The notes below the pieces were generated by a model. The model was not told where the DNA came from. It did not search any database and was given only the letters and a program-made list of their open reading frames with translations. Shown here one piece after another: positions 17,440 to 26,183 of a stretch of DNA of 64,000 nucleotides. Position 1 is the first letter of the stretch; every line of letters begins with the position of its first letter. Location of the stretch: assembly GCF_009882985.1 (NCBI RefSeq), contig NZ_WTUZ01000015.1, positions 139,117 to 203,116 on the forward strand, in the 5' to 3' direction. The stretch comes from Paenibacillus silvestris. Lineage in GTDB: Bacteria > Bacillota > Bacilli > Paenibacillales > NBRC-103111. Position numbers and translations under genes: made by a program.

Positions 17440-18786
17440 TTGATTAAAAAATATAAAGGTCTTCAATTAACAGCAGCAGGCTTACTGGCTATCTCGTTAA
17501 CAGCATGTGGTGCAGGCGGCAGCACAACGACACCAGCACCGGGCGCGAGCGCATCAGCAGCACCTAGCGGTGGAAGCACAACGAAAGAAAATGTAACAAT
17601 CACGTTCCAAAACATATATCCCGATCCAACAGATCCGAAAAACGGCATGTTGAAAAAGATCGTGAACGACTACCAAACGAAAAACCCGAACATCAAAATC
17701 GAACTTGATTCCCTGAACACGGATCAACAAAAGCTGAAGCTTAAAACACAAGCAGCTTCCAAAGAAGTTCCGGATATCACGATCGTGAATCCATCCGCTC
17801 AAATGAAACCTTTCGTAGACGCAGGATTGTTCGCACCGCTGAACGATATGGTTGATCAAAACGGCCTGAAAGGCACGTTCCAAGAAGGCATTTTGAACTG
17901 GTACACATTCAACAACAACATTTACGCTTTGCCAGACGGTAATAACATCGGTCTCGTTTACTACAACAAAGACTTGTTCAAACAAGCTGGCGTAGAAGTA
18001 CCGAAAACATTCGAAGAAATGGTTACAGCTGTAAAAACACTCAAAGGCAAAGGCATTCAGCCAATGGCAATCGGTGAAAAAGATTCCTGGACAGGGTCCT
18101 TCTTGTTCATGAACGTATTGCTTCGCACAAATGGCGGCCCTGGCTTCTTGCAAGCCGTTGTTGATGGCAAGAAAACATTCGCAGACCCAGCGTTCACGGA
18201 TGCTGTAAGCAGCTTCCAAGATTTAATTCAAGCTGGTGCTTTCCAAGAAGGCGCAACATCTTTTGACTACAACGCAGGTGAAAACTTGTTCAAAACAGGG
18301 AAAGCCGCGATGTACTACATGGGATCATGGGCAACTGGCGGTATCGAGACTTCTTCCGTTAACGGTAAAGTCGGCGTATTCAAATTCCCAACGGTTAAAG
18401 GCAAAGGTAACCCTGACGAGTTCATGCTTGCACCAGGCAGCGCGTTCGCGGTATCGGCTAACAGCAAACATTTGAAAGAAACAAAAGATTTCTTGAACTA
18501 CTTCATGTTGAACTTCCCGAAAGAAGCATTCGCTGTTAAAGGCGCAGTTGGTCTAGCTCAAAAAGTTGATGGTGACTTTAAAGCTGCTGGATACTCCGAT
18601 ATGGCGATGGAAGTCCTGGATTTGTTCAAACAAGTTAAAGGCGGCGATCTTGCGTTCGATAACACGATGAACCCAGGAACAGCACAAGGCCACTTATCAA
18701 GCATCCAAAACCTCTTCGTGCAGAAGAAAGATCCTGCTGAAGTTGGCAAAGAGCACCAAACAGCTTATGATACGAACAAAAAATAA
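17440..18786 (+). CDS. Sugar-binding lipoprotein (family 1), sugar module 2
   Basis: 448-aa lipoprotein with a TTG start supported by GAGGGGG 8 nt upstream. The lipobox is SLTAC with Cys23, followed by a Gly/Ser/Thr/Ala-rich linker. The mature domain is a family 1 solute-binding fold (for example GLVYYNKDLFKQAGVEVP and ALPDGNNIGL). It binds an extracellular sugar and delivers it to the permeases at 18884 and 19792. The codon choice is noticeably biased (many AAA, GTA and ACA codons), consistent with high expression. A long intercistronic stem-loop follows. Confidence 0.93.
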   Translation: MIKKYKGLQLTAAGLLAISLTACGAGGSTTTPAPGASASAAPSGGSTTKENVTITFQNIYPDPTDPKNGMLKKIVNDYQTKNPNIKIELDSLNTDQQKLKLKTQAASKEVPDITIVNPSAQMKPFVDAGLFAPLNDMVDQNGLKGTFQEGILNWYTFNNNIYALPDGNNIGLVYYNKDLFKQAGVEVPKTFEEMVTAVKTLKGKGIQPMAIGEKDSWTGSFLFMNVLLRTNGGPGFLQAVVDGKKTFADPAFTDAVSSFQDLIQAGAFQEGATSFDYNAGENLFKTGKAAMYYMGSWATGGIETSSVNGKVGVFKFPTVKGKGNPDEFMLAPGSAFAVSANSKHLKETKDFLNYFMLNFPKEAFAVKGAVGLAQKVDGDFKAAGYSDMAMEVLDLFKQVKGGDLAFDNTMNPGTAQGHLSSIQNLFVQKKDPAEVGKEHQTAYDTNKK

Positions 18787-18801
18787 ATAATCATTTAGCA
18801 G

Positions 18802-18857
18802 CCAAATCGGAATTTATCCTAAGCGCCGCACGGGTGTAGAGGGTAGATTCCGATTGG
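18802..18857 (+). other. Intercistronic stem-loop after binding-protein gene
   Basis: CCAAATCGGAAT (18802-18813) pairs with ATTCCGATTGG (18847-18857) with one bulged base. No T-run follows and the permease ribosome binding site begins 12 nt later. Such stems after binding-protein genes usually protect the upstream message or limit read-through. Confidence 0.6.
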
Positions 18858-18883
18858 TATATCTCATGAAGGAGGCGAGCCAA

Positions 18884-19774
18884 GTGAATGTGTTAAGAGT
18901 CTCCAAGTGGACGATTGCCATGTTTGTACTGCCATGTTTGTTGATTTATGTTTGTCTCGTTTTTGTACCTATTCTGGTATCTATATATAGTGGATTGCTG
19001 GACTGGAACGGGATTAGCGGTGCAAAATTCATTGGTTTGGATAATTTCCGTAACTTGTTATTTCACGACCCTGTCTTTTGGCCATCTGTAAAAAGGACGT
19101 TAATGTTTGCTGTATTTTCCATGATTGAAATTCCGATCGCGTTAGGCGTAGCCATTCTCTTGAACCGTTTCATCAAAAAGCCAAATTTCCTAGTTTCCGC
19201 ATATTTCTTGCCCGTTATCTTGTCTGTTGTTATCGTCGGACAGCTGTGGAAAACGATCTATAACCCTGCTGCCATGGGCGGTATGCTTAATCAAGTATTG
19301 GACATGTTGAATTTGCATAGCTGGTCAAGATCCTGGTTGACGGATCCGAAGATTGCTATGTATTCCCTTTATTTCGTGGCCCTGTGGCAGTACTTGGGGT
19401 ACCACACTTTGATCCAGTTCACCGGTATTCAGAATATCCCTGCTGATATTTATGAAGCAGCACGGATCGATGGAGCGGAAGGCCTTAAAGCCGACTGGTA
19501 TATCACTTTCCCTATGAATATTCCGATTTTCAAAATATCGATCGTCCTTGCCTTTATTGGCTCGCTACAAGCATTTGACATGGTCATGGTTATGACCGCG
19601 GGTGGTCCTGCGCATGCCACAGACGTCATTTCTACACATATGTACAACATGTCGTTCCTATCCTTGAAATACGGGTATGGTAGTGCGATAGCGGCGTTCT
19701 TAGTTGGCTTATGTCTGATTGCAACTGTAGTTATCAATGGTATCTTTAATCGACTAGAGAGAAGATTTACTTAA
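18884..19774 (+). CDS. Sugar ABC transporter permease (MalF type), sugar module 2
   Basis: Six-helix CUT1 permease. I choose the GTG at 18884 because AAGGAGG ends 8 nt upstream; the frame opens earlier at 18854 but that start lacks a site and the ribosome binding site would lie inside the gene. This gives 296 aa. The coupling loop reads YEAARIDGAEGLKADWYITFP (about residues 188-208). It pairs with the permease encoded 17 nt downstream. Confidence 0.93.
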   Translation: MNVLRVSKWTIAMFVLPCLLIYVCLVFVPILVSIYSGLLDWNGISGAKFIGLDNFRNLLFHDPVFWPSVKRTLMFAVFSMIEIPIALGVAILLNRFIKKPNFLVSAYFLPVILSVVIVGQLWKTIYNPAAMGGMLNQVLDMLNLHSWSRSWLTDPKIAMYSLYFVALWQYLGYHTLIQFTGIQNIPADIYEAARIDGAEGLKADWYITFPMNIPIFKISIVLAFIGSLQAFDMVMVMTAGGPAHATDVISTHMYNMSFLSLKYGYGSAIAAFLVGLCLIATVVINGIFNRLERRFT

Positions 19775-19791
19775 GGAAGGGGAGTGTCACC

Positions 19792-20673
19792 ATGGAAGAC
19801 ATCAGGAAAGCAGCTTTGGCTGCACCTGCAATGATTCGGAGACGCAAAAGCTTCTCTATCCTGAAAGTTCTGGTCATTGCATTCTTATCGCTGCTCGTAG
19901 TAACACAAGTGTATCCACTGATTTGGTTGTTCATTTATTCGTTAAAAACGAATGAGGAAATCTTGTCCGGGCGGTTCTTCGCACTGCCTCAAGTGCTTCA
20001 ATGGAAGAACTTCTCCTCCGCTGTAGAGGCAGGGCATTATTTTCAGTATTTGAAAAATAGTCTTTTCGTTACCTCTGTCACAATGGTTTGCGTCATCTTG
20101 CTTAGCTCCTTGGCTTCTTTCGCCATTACGAGGTTTAAGTGGAAATACGGCCAAGCCGTCATGCTCATCTTCCTGATCGGGATGATGGTGCCGATGCAAG
20201 CGACGTTGCTGCCGCTGATGATTATCTTCAAAAACTTGCATGCTTTGAACACGCATCTCTCGATCATCTTGCCCTATATTGCGTTCCAGACGCCAATTGC
20301 GGTCTTTATCCTCAGTGGTTTCATGAAATCCATTCCGGCTGAGATTGAAGAGTCTGCTGTCGTAGACGGCGCGGGGGTTTTCCGAATCTTTGGGAGCATC
20401 ATTCTTCCGATTTCGATCCCTCCAATGATGACTGTGTGTATCCTGACATTTATTAATATTTGGAACGAGTACATTCTTGCGGCGACGTTCATTTCGTCGG
20501 AGCGGCTCAAAACGCTGCCTTTCGGGGTAAACAGCTTCGTCAGTCAGTATTCGGTTAATTACGGGGCTATCGGTGCGTTCCTGGTGTTAGGCGCGCTGCC
20601 AGTCATCATTATCTATTTCTTATTAGCAGACAAAATTACAAAAGGTATGGTAGCGGGAGCGGTGAAGGGTTAA
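19792..20673 (+). CDS. Sugar ABC transporter permease (MalG type), sugar module 2
   Basis: 293-aa partner permease with a basic N-terminal tail, six hydrophobic segments, the coupling loop EESAVVDGAGVFRIFGSIILP (about residues 184-204) and the family ending ITKGMVAGAVKG. AAGGAAGGGGAG lies upstream. A terminator overlaps the stop region, separating the transporter from the two-component genes. Confidence 0.93.
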   Translation: MEDIRKAALAAPAMIRRRKSFSILKVLVIAFLSLLVVTQVYPLIWLFIYSLKTNEEILSGRFFALPQVLQWKNFSSAVEAGHYFQYLKNSLFVTSVTMVCVILLSSLASFAITRFKWKYGQAVMLIFLIGMMVPMQATLLPLMIIFKNLHALNTHLSIILPYIAFQTPIAVFILSGFMKSIPAEIEESAVVDGAGVFRIFGSIILPISIPPMMTVCILTFINIWNEYILAATFISSERLKTLPFGVNSFVSQYSVNYGAIGAFLVLGALPVIIIYFLLADKITKGMVAGAVKG

Positions 20674-20691
20674 CTTCACCCCTCGCTTTTT
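20653..20691 (+). terminator. Terminator overlapping end of permease gene
   Basis: GAGCGGTGAA (20657-20666) pairs with TTCACCCCTC around GGGTTAAC, which contains the stop codon; GC and TTTTT follow. It probably attenuates transcription before the kinase gene at 20758. Confidence 0.8.
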
Positions 20692-20757
20692 GCTGTTTAA
20701 GGAGCTTCCTGTGATATGATAGCCTGTAACGACTAACGAAAGGGGACCGAATTCGCG

Positions 20758-22584
20758 GTGACACGGGGCCTTCATTCCATTCATAGCCGGCTGTTTTTGC
20801 TTTTCATTTCGTGTATGCTGATCCTCTTAACTTTGGTTAGTGTGCTTTATTACAAGAAAACAACGGACATTATTCATAGCAAAATCAGTGATTTGGCGGA
20901 GAAAAATATTTCCCAAACGGTGGGCCTGTTCGATTTGCTGCTGCAGGGTTATGACAGCATTACCAAATCGCTCAACAGCAATTATGAGATGCTTAGATTA
21001 ATTCATGACCGTGACACGAGCAAAGATGAAGCCCTCAACATTATTAATGAGCGCACCATTACGAATATTATGGGAGCAGCTTACTACTCCAGAGATGATA
21101 TTTTCGGGATTCATATCATTACGAACGCAGGCAAAAACTATAATTACGAACGTGGCTTCGACAGCGTCATTAATGCAGATTATGCGAATACAGCTTGGTA
21201 TCATAAGCTTCAGGAGTCCTCAGGCGAAATGGTTTGGCTTGGTTTGTCCAAAGGCTCCGTCGTCAACCCATTCAAGCAGGATTCCGTTTTTGTATTTGGA
21301 CGCAAACTGTACGATTTGACCGATCATCGCTTGATTGGGGTCCTTGTCATCGAGACGAACCCGGAGCCGATTCTGGCCGCGCTCTCGAACGTGAGAATCT
21401 CCCCGAACAGCCAAGTGTATATCGTCGATCGGGAGGACCACTTGATTGCCTCTACCGCGGGAGAGAATGGCATTCCACCTTCTTTCGGAGGGCTGTCGCG
21501 CCCGCAAAACAATGAAGTCATCGTGGATGACCGTACCGAACAACTGATTGTCTCGGCCAAAGCGAAGATGTCCGATTGGACGGTTTTTGGATTAACGCCC
21601 AAAGGTGATATTAACTCAGAGGTTGTGAAAACGAGAGAATACCTGTACTTCGTGGTTCTGGCGTTGGTTTTCTTATCCCTGGTGCTTGCAAGTATTATTT
21701 CCCAGAACATTTCCTCGCCGCTTAAGCTGCTGATTCGGGAGATGAAGCAGGTGGAGATGGGGAATTTTAAAGGTTCAGTGACCGTCAAATCGTTCGAAGA
21801 AATCAACTCGCTCGTGTCTTCTTTTAACCGAATGGTGAACCGAATGGATGAGCTCATTGAGCGCATTACGCTCGCTACGGTGAGTGAGAAGAATGCGGAG
21901 CTGCAGGCGCTGCAATCTCAAGTCAATCCGCATTTCCTCTATAACACACTGGATATGATTTATTGGATGCTGGATGAGCGGGAGAATGATCGACTGGGGA
22001 AAGTTATCTTAGCTTTGTCTCATATGTTTCGCTACAGCAGCGACTGGCAGGAAGCCTCCAAGACAACGCTTCGCCAAGAGCTGGATCAGATGCGTCATTA
22101 TATGACGATCATTGAAAACCGGTTGGAAGGCAGGGTTAACACCGTACTGGACGTAGCGCCAGAGTGTCTGGATGTTGTCCTGCCCAAGATGACACTTCAA
22201 CCGATCATCGAGAACGCGGTGAAATACGGGCTGGAGCCGCTCGATCGGCCTGGCGTGCTTCGGGTCTATACAGAGATTAGCGAGCATGAGATGCGCATTG
22301 TCATTGAGGATAATGGGGTCGGCATTGAGGAGAGCACCCTCCAGTGCATGCAGGAGCAGCTCATCAAGGATGCTGCGGACATCGACGGTGCCATGGCCCC
22401 AGTGCAGGCTCCGCAGACAACCAGTGCATCCGGCGGTCATACAAGAAGAGGCATTGGGATTACCAACGTGCATCGCCGCATCGTTCTTATGTTCGGAGAT
22501 AGATACGGACTCCGAATTCATAGCAAGCAAGGGGAAGGAACGACCGTCATCATTGCGATGCCGCTTCCTCGGAAAGGAGAGTAA
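20758..22584 (+). CDS. Sensor histidine kinase (YesM family), sugar module 2
   Basis: 608-aa kinase with helix 1 at about 10-30, an extracytoplasmic Cache-like domain, helix 2 at about 293-313, HAMP, and the phosphoacceptor motif VNPHFLYNTLDMIY near residue 389. A HATPase follows with EDNGVGIEE and GIGITNVHRRI. The GTG start has AAAGGGGA about 11 nt upstream. A loop rich in Gln, Thr and Ser lies between the two ATPase G boxes. It has its own short upstream gap after the transporter terminator, and the regulator follows after 4 nt. Confidence 0.93.
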   Translation: MTRGLHSIHSRLFLLFISCMLILLTLVSVLYYKKTTDIIHSKISDLAEKNISQTVGLFDLLLQGYDSITKSLNSNYEMLRLIHDRDTSKDEALNIINERTITNIMGAAYYSRDDIFGIHIITNAGKNYNYERGFDSVINADYANTAWYHKLQESSGEMVWLGLSKGSVVNPFKQDSVFVFGRKLYDLTDHRLIGVLVIETNPEPILAALSNVRISPNSQVYIVDREDHLIASTAGENGIPPSFGGLSRPQNNEVIVDDRTEQLIVSAKAKMSDWTVFGLTPKGDINSEVVKTREYLYFVVLALVFLSLVLASIISQNISSPLKLLIREMKQVEMGNFKGSVTVKSFEEINSLVSSFNRMVNRMDELIERITLATVSEKNAELQALQSQVNPHFLYNTLDMIYWMLDERENDRLGKVILALSHMFRYSSDWQEASKTTLRQELDQMRHYMTIIENRLEGRVNTVLDVAPECLDVVLPKMTLQPIIENAVKYGLEPLDRPGVLRVYTEISEHEMRIVIEDNGVGIEESTLQCMQEQLIKDAADIDGAMAPVQAPQTTSASGGHTRRGIGITNVHRRIVLMFGDRYGLRIHSKQGEGTTVIIAMPLPRKGE

Positions 22585-22588
22585 AACC

Positions 22589-23764
22589 ATGGACATTCTC
22601 ATCGTAGATGATGAAACCGTGATTCGGGAGGGCATCCAGCGTACGCTGCTTAACCGATTCCCGGAGCATCGGGTTCATCTCGCGGCGAATGCGGAGCAGG
22701 CAATCGCCTTGCTGCGAAGCCACCGCATCCAAATCGTCCTCACCGACATTCTGATGCCGGGCATGACAGGGCTGGAGCTCATGAATATGTCGCGGAGCCG
22801 GCATCCGAATGTGAAATGGGTGGTCATATCCGCCTATTCCGAATTTTCGTATGCACAGGAGGCTGTGCGGCTTGGGGCGAAGGATTATTTGCTGAAGCCG
22901 ATCGGCAAAGAGGTGCTCAGCGAGATGATTCGGAAGCTGGGCGAGGAAATTGCTCATGAGACCGAGCTGAACGAGGAGTCTGAGCTCCTGAAGGCGAACC
23001 GCAAGTATTTGCAGGAAGCCGTCTTTCAGCGCTTTACACAAGGGCTGGACACCGGGCGCATCGATATGAAGCCCTTCATGGAACAGCACCCGCATTTCAA
23101 CCTCATCATGGTGAAGATGGAGAGCGATAAGCCCGTATTCCTCGAGAACTTCATTATCGAGAACGTGCTTCAAGAGCTGATCGAGCGTTATGGCAAAGGT
23201 TTCGTAACGGTGCACGACAGCAAAAGCCTGCTAGGCATCGTCACGCTCCCGGATGCCGCGCAGCTAACAGCACTCGTCGATGAGCTGCGCAGCCACCTCG
23301 TGAAATATTTGAAGGTGCCCTTTCAGATTATGAGCTCCGATCAGATCAACCGCTTCGAGGCTGTGCCTGCCGAAGTGCAGCGCATGCGTCAAGCTTCGAC
23401 GACGCAGGTTTACGAGCATCATGCGAGCGGCAGTGATCGCTCGATCGATGTTGCTTTGCAATATATTCGCACGCATTATCATGACGACCTGTCGCTGGAG
23501 AAAGTCGCAGCGATTGTTTACTTGAATCCGGTCTATTTCAGTCAGCTGTTCAAACAGAAGATTGGGCAGGGATTCAAGGAATATGTCACTCATCTCCGTC
23601 TGGAACAGGCGAAGCAGCTTCTTATGAATCCTAAGCTGAAGCTGGCGGACGTTGCCGATCGGATCGGCTATCAAGACATGCGTCACTTCTCGCAGGTATT
23701 TCGCAAGAAGTACGGTGTGACCCCTTCTGAGTATCGCCAAGAGCAGACACCAAGCTCGGTGTAA
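22589..23764 (+). CDS. AraC-type response regulator (YesN family), sugar module 2
   Basis: 391 aa from the ATG at 22589, which has AAAGGAGAG upstream; the open frame extending upstream is the antiparallel part of the kinase gene region in another frame. Receiver domain with D7/D8, phospho-acceptor D53 (VLTDILMPGMTG) and K near 103. A C-terminal AraC domain (about 290-385) contains LNPVYFSQLFKQK and LADVADRIGYQDMRHFSQVF. It is the natural partner of the adjacent kinase and the likely activator of the module 2 transporter. Confidence 0.93.
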   Translation: MDILIVDDETVIREGIQRTLLNRFPEHRVHLAANAEQAIALLRSHRIQIVLTDILMPGMTGLELMNMSRSRHPNVKWVVISAYSEFSYAQEAVRLGAKDYLLKPIGKEVLSEMIRKLGEEIAHETELNEESELLKANRKYLQEAVFQRFTQGLDTGRIDMKPFMEQHPHFNLIMVKMESDKPVFLENFIIENVLQELIERYGKGFVTVHDSKSLLGIVTLPDAAQLTALVDELRSHLVKYLKVPFQIMSSDQINRFEAVPAEVQRMRQASTTQVYEHHASGSDRSIDVALQYIRTHYHDDLSLEKVAAIVYLNPVYFSQLFKQKIGQGFKEYVTHLRLEQAKQLLMNPKLKLADVADRIGYQDMRHFSQVFRKKYGVTPSEYRQEQTPSSV

Positions 23765-23852
23765 GCATGTTGTCAAGACATAGGGAAGCAGCTAATTCTC
23801 ACCAAATTTTAATAAAAACGCCTAAAGCTAGACGCCGCTTGGATATCCTCAG

Positions 23853-23876
23853 GGACTGGTAAATACCGGTCCTTTT
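23853..23876 (+). terminator. Terminator after sugar module 2
   Basis: GGACTGGTA and TACCGGTCC form a 9-bp stem with an AA loop, followed by TTTTC. Confidence 0.7.
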
Positions 23877-23945
23877 CTATGTGTTATTGTGGGTTCAGGG
23901 CCAGATAAGCCCATCACCATGATCCATGAAGGAGGATATCCAATC

Positions 23946-24482
23946 ATGTTATTAGTGAAGAAGAACCGCCTTGTTCAATCATTCGTGGGGATCAGCCTAA
24001 CGCTTTCCGTTTTAACTTCCGGAACGATGGTCTTTGGACCTCAAGCCGCCTTAGCTGCTGTAAGCGATTCCACCTCAACGGCAGTATACAGTGCTGCGAG
24101 CACGAGTGAAGCTAATGGTGTCGTAAGCACGGCACGATCCTATATTGGTAAAGTACGTTACAATTTTGGCGTCAGAGATGCGAAACGATTGATTCTGGAT
24201 TGCTCCTCTTTTACGCAGCTGGTTTTCGCGAAGAATGGCATCACGATCCCATGGAGTTCAACGGAGCAAGCTAAGCTCGGGACGGCAGTTAAGAAGAAAG
24301 CGAATCTGCGCGCAGGTGACCTTGTCTTCTTCAGTACGTCCAGGCCCGGCCGCATCGATCATGTGGGCATCTATGTCGGGAATGGCAAATTTGTGAGCAA
24401 CACGGCGAGTTCTAGCGTCGTCATGCTGGATATGAATGCTGGCTACTGGAAAAATCGTTTTATCACAGGCCGTCGGTTGTAA
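23946..24482 (+). CDS. Secreted NlpC/P60 peptidoglycan endopeptidase
   Basis: 178-aa secreted cysteine peptidase. The ATG at 23946 has AAGGAGG upstream and gives a classical signal peptide ending near AALAA (about residues 33-37). The single NlpC/P60 domain carries catalytic Cys86 (LDCSSFTQLVF) and His138 (RIDHVGIYVGNG) and the core FVSNTASS. It has no extra wall-binding domain. By family it cleaves peptide cross-bridges of peptidoglycan (gamma-D-Glu to diamino acid bond). It is followed by a stem without T-run (24490-24536). Confidence 0.92.
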   Translation: MLLVKKNRLVQSFVGISLTLSVLTSGTMVFGPQAALAAVSDSTSTAVYSAASTSEANGVVSTARSYIGKVRYNFGVRDAKRLILDCSSFTQLVFAKNGITIPWSSTEQAKLGTAVKKKANLRAGDLVFFSTSRPGRIDHVGIYVGNGKFVSNTASSSVVMLDMNAGYWKNRFITGRRL

Positions 24483-24489
24483 TTGACCG

Positions 24490-24536
24490 ATGGCTCCCTT
24501 TAGTGGTATATAAAAGAAAACCTACGTAAGGGAGCA
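24490..24536 (+). other. Inverted repeat between NlpC gene and MazG-like gene
   Basis: GGCTCCCTT and AAGGGAGC arms about 30 nt apart, with TGG/ACC-rich inner pairing, enclose part of the presumed promoter region. No T-run follows, so it is not a standard terminator. Confidence 0.45.
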
Positions 24537-24547
24537 GGGAGACCACT

Positions 24548-24943
24548 ATGAATTTAAAGAATGCTTTTGACGATGTGAAAAAGTTCCACCAGACCTTCGA
24601 GCACCCTGTAGGCACAACTCCAAAGCGCTTGTCTGAGAGCCGCAAGGCAGCTCGCTTGGCTTGGATGCAAGAAGAGCTGGATGAGTTCAAAGAAGCAGCA
24701 ACGGTGGAAGATGAAGTAGATGCGATGATTGATGAGTTATATTTTGTGTTGGGCACATTAGTTGAAATGGGAGTTGAGCCTGGACCGATTTTTGACATCG
24801 TACATCACGCTAACATGTCCAAAGTATGGTCGGACGGTCTAGTCCATAAGAACGAATTTGGCAAAACTATTAAGCCCCCAGATTGGCAGGACCCATTCGA
24901 CAAAATTAGAGCAGAAATTCGCAGGCAGATGGATGAGAAATAA
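24548..24943 (+). CDS. MazG/PRA-PH-like nucleotide pyrophosphohydrolase
   Basis: 131-aa all-alpha NTP pyrophosphatase-like protein. It shows the metal-binding signatures EELDEFKEA (about residues 36-44) and DEVDAMIDELYFVLGTLVEMG (about 54-74), arranged as in the phosphoribosyl-ATP diphosphatase/MazG superfamily. Its place far from his genes argues against histidine synthesis and for a house-cleaning nucleotide phosphohydrolase. GGGAGCAGGGAG precedes the ATG. The XRE regulator follows after 24 nt, probably in one operon. Confidence 0.82.
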   Translation: MNLKNAFDDVKKFHQTFEHPVGTTPKRLSESRKAARLAWMQEELDEFKEAATVEDEVDAMIDELYFVLGTLVEMGVEPGPIFDIVHHANMSKVWSDGLVHKNEFGKTIKPPDWQDPFDKIRAEIRRQMDEK

Positions 24944-24967
24944 GCTTTTGGAGGAGGAGGAACAGAC

Positions 24968-25186
24968 GTGTTATTTCATACTAGGCTAAAAGAGCTGAGA
25001 CAACAGCAAAATCTAACGCTGCGCAAACTTGGCGAGAAAGCGGGCGTCAGTTATTCCATCTTAAATTCAATCGAAAATGGTCGAATACAACCGTCGAAAG
25101 ATGTCGTAATTGCTCTAACAATTGCCTTGAAAATAGAGGATAAAGAGGAACTCCTGACCTTAGTAAGAAATGCCTCTGAAGGGTAA
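24968..25186 (+). CDS. Small XRE-family DNA-binding protein
   Basis: 72-aa protein that is almost entirely one Cro/CI-type helix-turn-helix. The recognition region is LGEKAGVSYSILNSIENGR (about residues 20-38). It uses a GTG start with GGAGGAGGA upstream. No oligomerisation domain is present. It is likely a local repressor or modulator; the target is unknown. It sits directly before the cold-shock promoter, whose -35 overlaps its stop region. Confidence 0.85.
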   Translation: MLFHTRLKELRQQQNLTLRKLGEKAGVSYSILNSIENGRIQPSKDVVIALTIALKIEDKEELLTLVRNASEG

Positions 25187-25306
25187 TTGCATTAGCCAAA
25201 TATGTGTGGTACAGTATTAATAGTCTTTGGGGTAGAACCTGAATTGCTTATTGCAAAGGGTTATCATTCTAGTTTGTGAAACCTTTTCCAATGTGTAATT
25301 TTTTTG
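25187..25306 (+). promoter_or_regulatory. Promoter and structured 5' leader of cold-shock gene 1
   Basis: Promoter: TTGCAT (25187-25192), 17-bp spacer, TACAGT (25210-25215) with an upstream TG. The transcribed leader holds a 21-position stem, 25242-25262 paired with 25280-25300, with 19 positions paired. It is followed by a T-run to 25305, like an intrinsic terminator inside the leader. The same structure with compensating base changes precedes the second csp gene. This suggests cold-controlled read-through or a thermosensitive leader. Confidence 0.75.
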
Positions 25307-25356
25307 TTCGAAACAAGAAAAAAGACATGTTAATTAAAACTTTGGAGGTATTACCC

Positions 25357-25557
25357 ATGGCAGTAGGAACAGTTAAATGGTTTAACGCAGAAAAAGGATT
25401 TGGCTTTATCGAAGTAGAAGGCGGCAACGATGTATTCGTACACTTCTCCGCAATCCAAGGCGACGGCTTCAAAACTTTAGACGAAGGTCAACAAGTTGAG
25501 TTCAACGTTGTTCAAGGCAACCGCGGACCACAAGCTGAGAACGTTGTAAAGCTGTAA
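25357..25557 (+). CDS. csp: Cold-shock protein (CSD), copy 1
   Basis: 66-aa single cold-shock domain protein. RNP1 (GFGFIEV) and RNP2 (VFVHFSAI) bind single-stranded RNA and DNA; the protein acts as an RNA chaperone in cold and in general growth. The start at 25357 has GGAGG 8 nt upstream. It differs from copy 2 (49141) at only two residues (Val3/Thr3 and Asn51/Ser51). A strong terminator follows. Confidence 0.96.
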   Translation: MAVGTVKWFNAEKGFGFIEVEGGNDVFVHFSAIQGDGFKTLDEGQQVEFNVVQGNRGPQAENVVKL

Positions 25558-25584
25558 GCTTTTGCTTGCATAGATGCAGTTCGG

Positions 25585-25625
25585 AGAACAACTCTTAACA
25601 TTATGTTAAGGGTTGTTCTTTTTTT
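25585..25625 (+). terminator. Strong terminator of csp copy 1
   Basis: AGAACAACTCTTAACAT pairs with ATGTTAAGGGTTGTTCT with one G-T pair, followed by seven T. Confidence 0.95.
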
Positions 25626-25662
25626 GCGTTGGTTGGGGACTAGGAAGGCTAAGCAGCTCGGA

Positions 25663-25930
25663 GGGAACTACAGTCCGCTATTTCCACGAAATTGCATATC
25701 CCGCCTGTGAGGGGAACTGTGTTCCGCTATTTTGGCGAATTCCACCCGAAAAGCGCGCATGGTGGTCGAGTAAGACCCTGTAGTTCCCCCACGCAGATGA
25801 AGCAGCTGGATTTCGCTCGAATAGAGGACTCCAGTTCCCTAAGATTCCTATTCTTCCCTAAAAGGCGGGCATCTAAGCGGCAACGCAAAAATAACCGCGT
25901 TTCGACGCGAAATAGCGGATCCTAGTTCCC
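25663..25930. repeat. Four-unit symmetrical element plus a fifth unit (class GGGAACTAYAGTCCSYTATT)
   Basis: Units at 25663-25683 and 25712-25732 are forward. Units at 25769-25789 and 25819-25839 are reverse, and an extra reverse unit lies at 25910-25930. The first four form a 177-bp element symmetrical about 25751. The same class occurs at 54714-54892 and 60638-60815. The first spacer contains ATATC 10 nt before the second unit, as at the other two loci. The element lies between convergent genes. Open frames here (for example 25692-25925) have no ribosome binding sites. Confidence 0.88.
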
Positions 25931-26118
25931 GCTTTTGGTCGATAAACGCCTAGGGCCGCCTAGGCCGTCCAACAGCGCCGCGAACTCCAATCGCGGTGCA
26001 AAACAGCGCCATCTCATGCGCTGCCCGCACGAGGCGCTTTACAGCGTCCTGCGAGGCCCCGCAGAGCATGTCTGCGCTTACACCCTTGTGCTTCCCTCAC
26101 GAGGCGCCAATTGGGCGC
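25931..26118. other. GC-rich non-coding stretch with short repeats
   Basis: This 188-bp GC-rich spacer contains AACAGCGCC twice (25971 and 26002) and CACGAGGCGC twice in the opposite sense (26028 and 26098). It might be a degenerate version of the neighbouring symmetrical element, but the spacing differs. No gene is supported. Confidence 0.4.
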
Positions 26119-26166
26119 AAAAAAGGGCGCCCCTGAGTAGATAATCTACTTAAGGAACAGCCCTTT
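26119..26166 (-). terminator. Terminator of sugar-binding protein gene (module 3)
   Basis: On the minus strand AAAGGGC and GCCCTTTTTT enclose CCTTAAGTAGA-tta-TCTACTCAGGGG. A very similar sequence terminates the alcohol dehydrogenase gene near 54925-54975. Confidence 0.85.
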
Positions 26167-26183
26167 GTTCAGTCTATGAGAAT

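Noticed and set aside
23765..23945. Possible c-di-AMP (ydaO) or c-di-GMP riboswitch before the NlpC/P60 gene
   Set aside because: NlpC/P60 genes often have ydaO leaders, but I could not find the conserved ydaO segments. A partial resemblance to c-di-GMP aptamer pieces is out of order and covers a simple terminator.
25663..25930. Regularly spaced ~20-bp repeats that might suggest a CRISPR array
   Set aside because: Only four or five units, half of them inverted, units imperfect, spacers not of one length class, and no cas genes anywhere in the window.
25692..26144. Two open frames of 77 and 69 codons after csp copy 1
   Set aside because: They run through repeat units and GC-rich spacer without ribosome binding sites.
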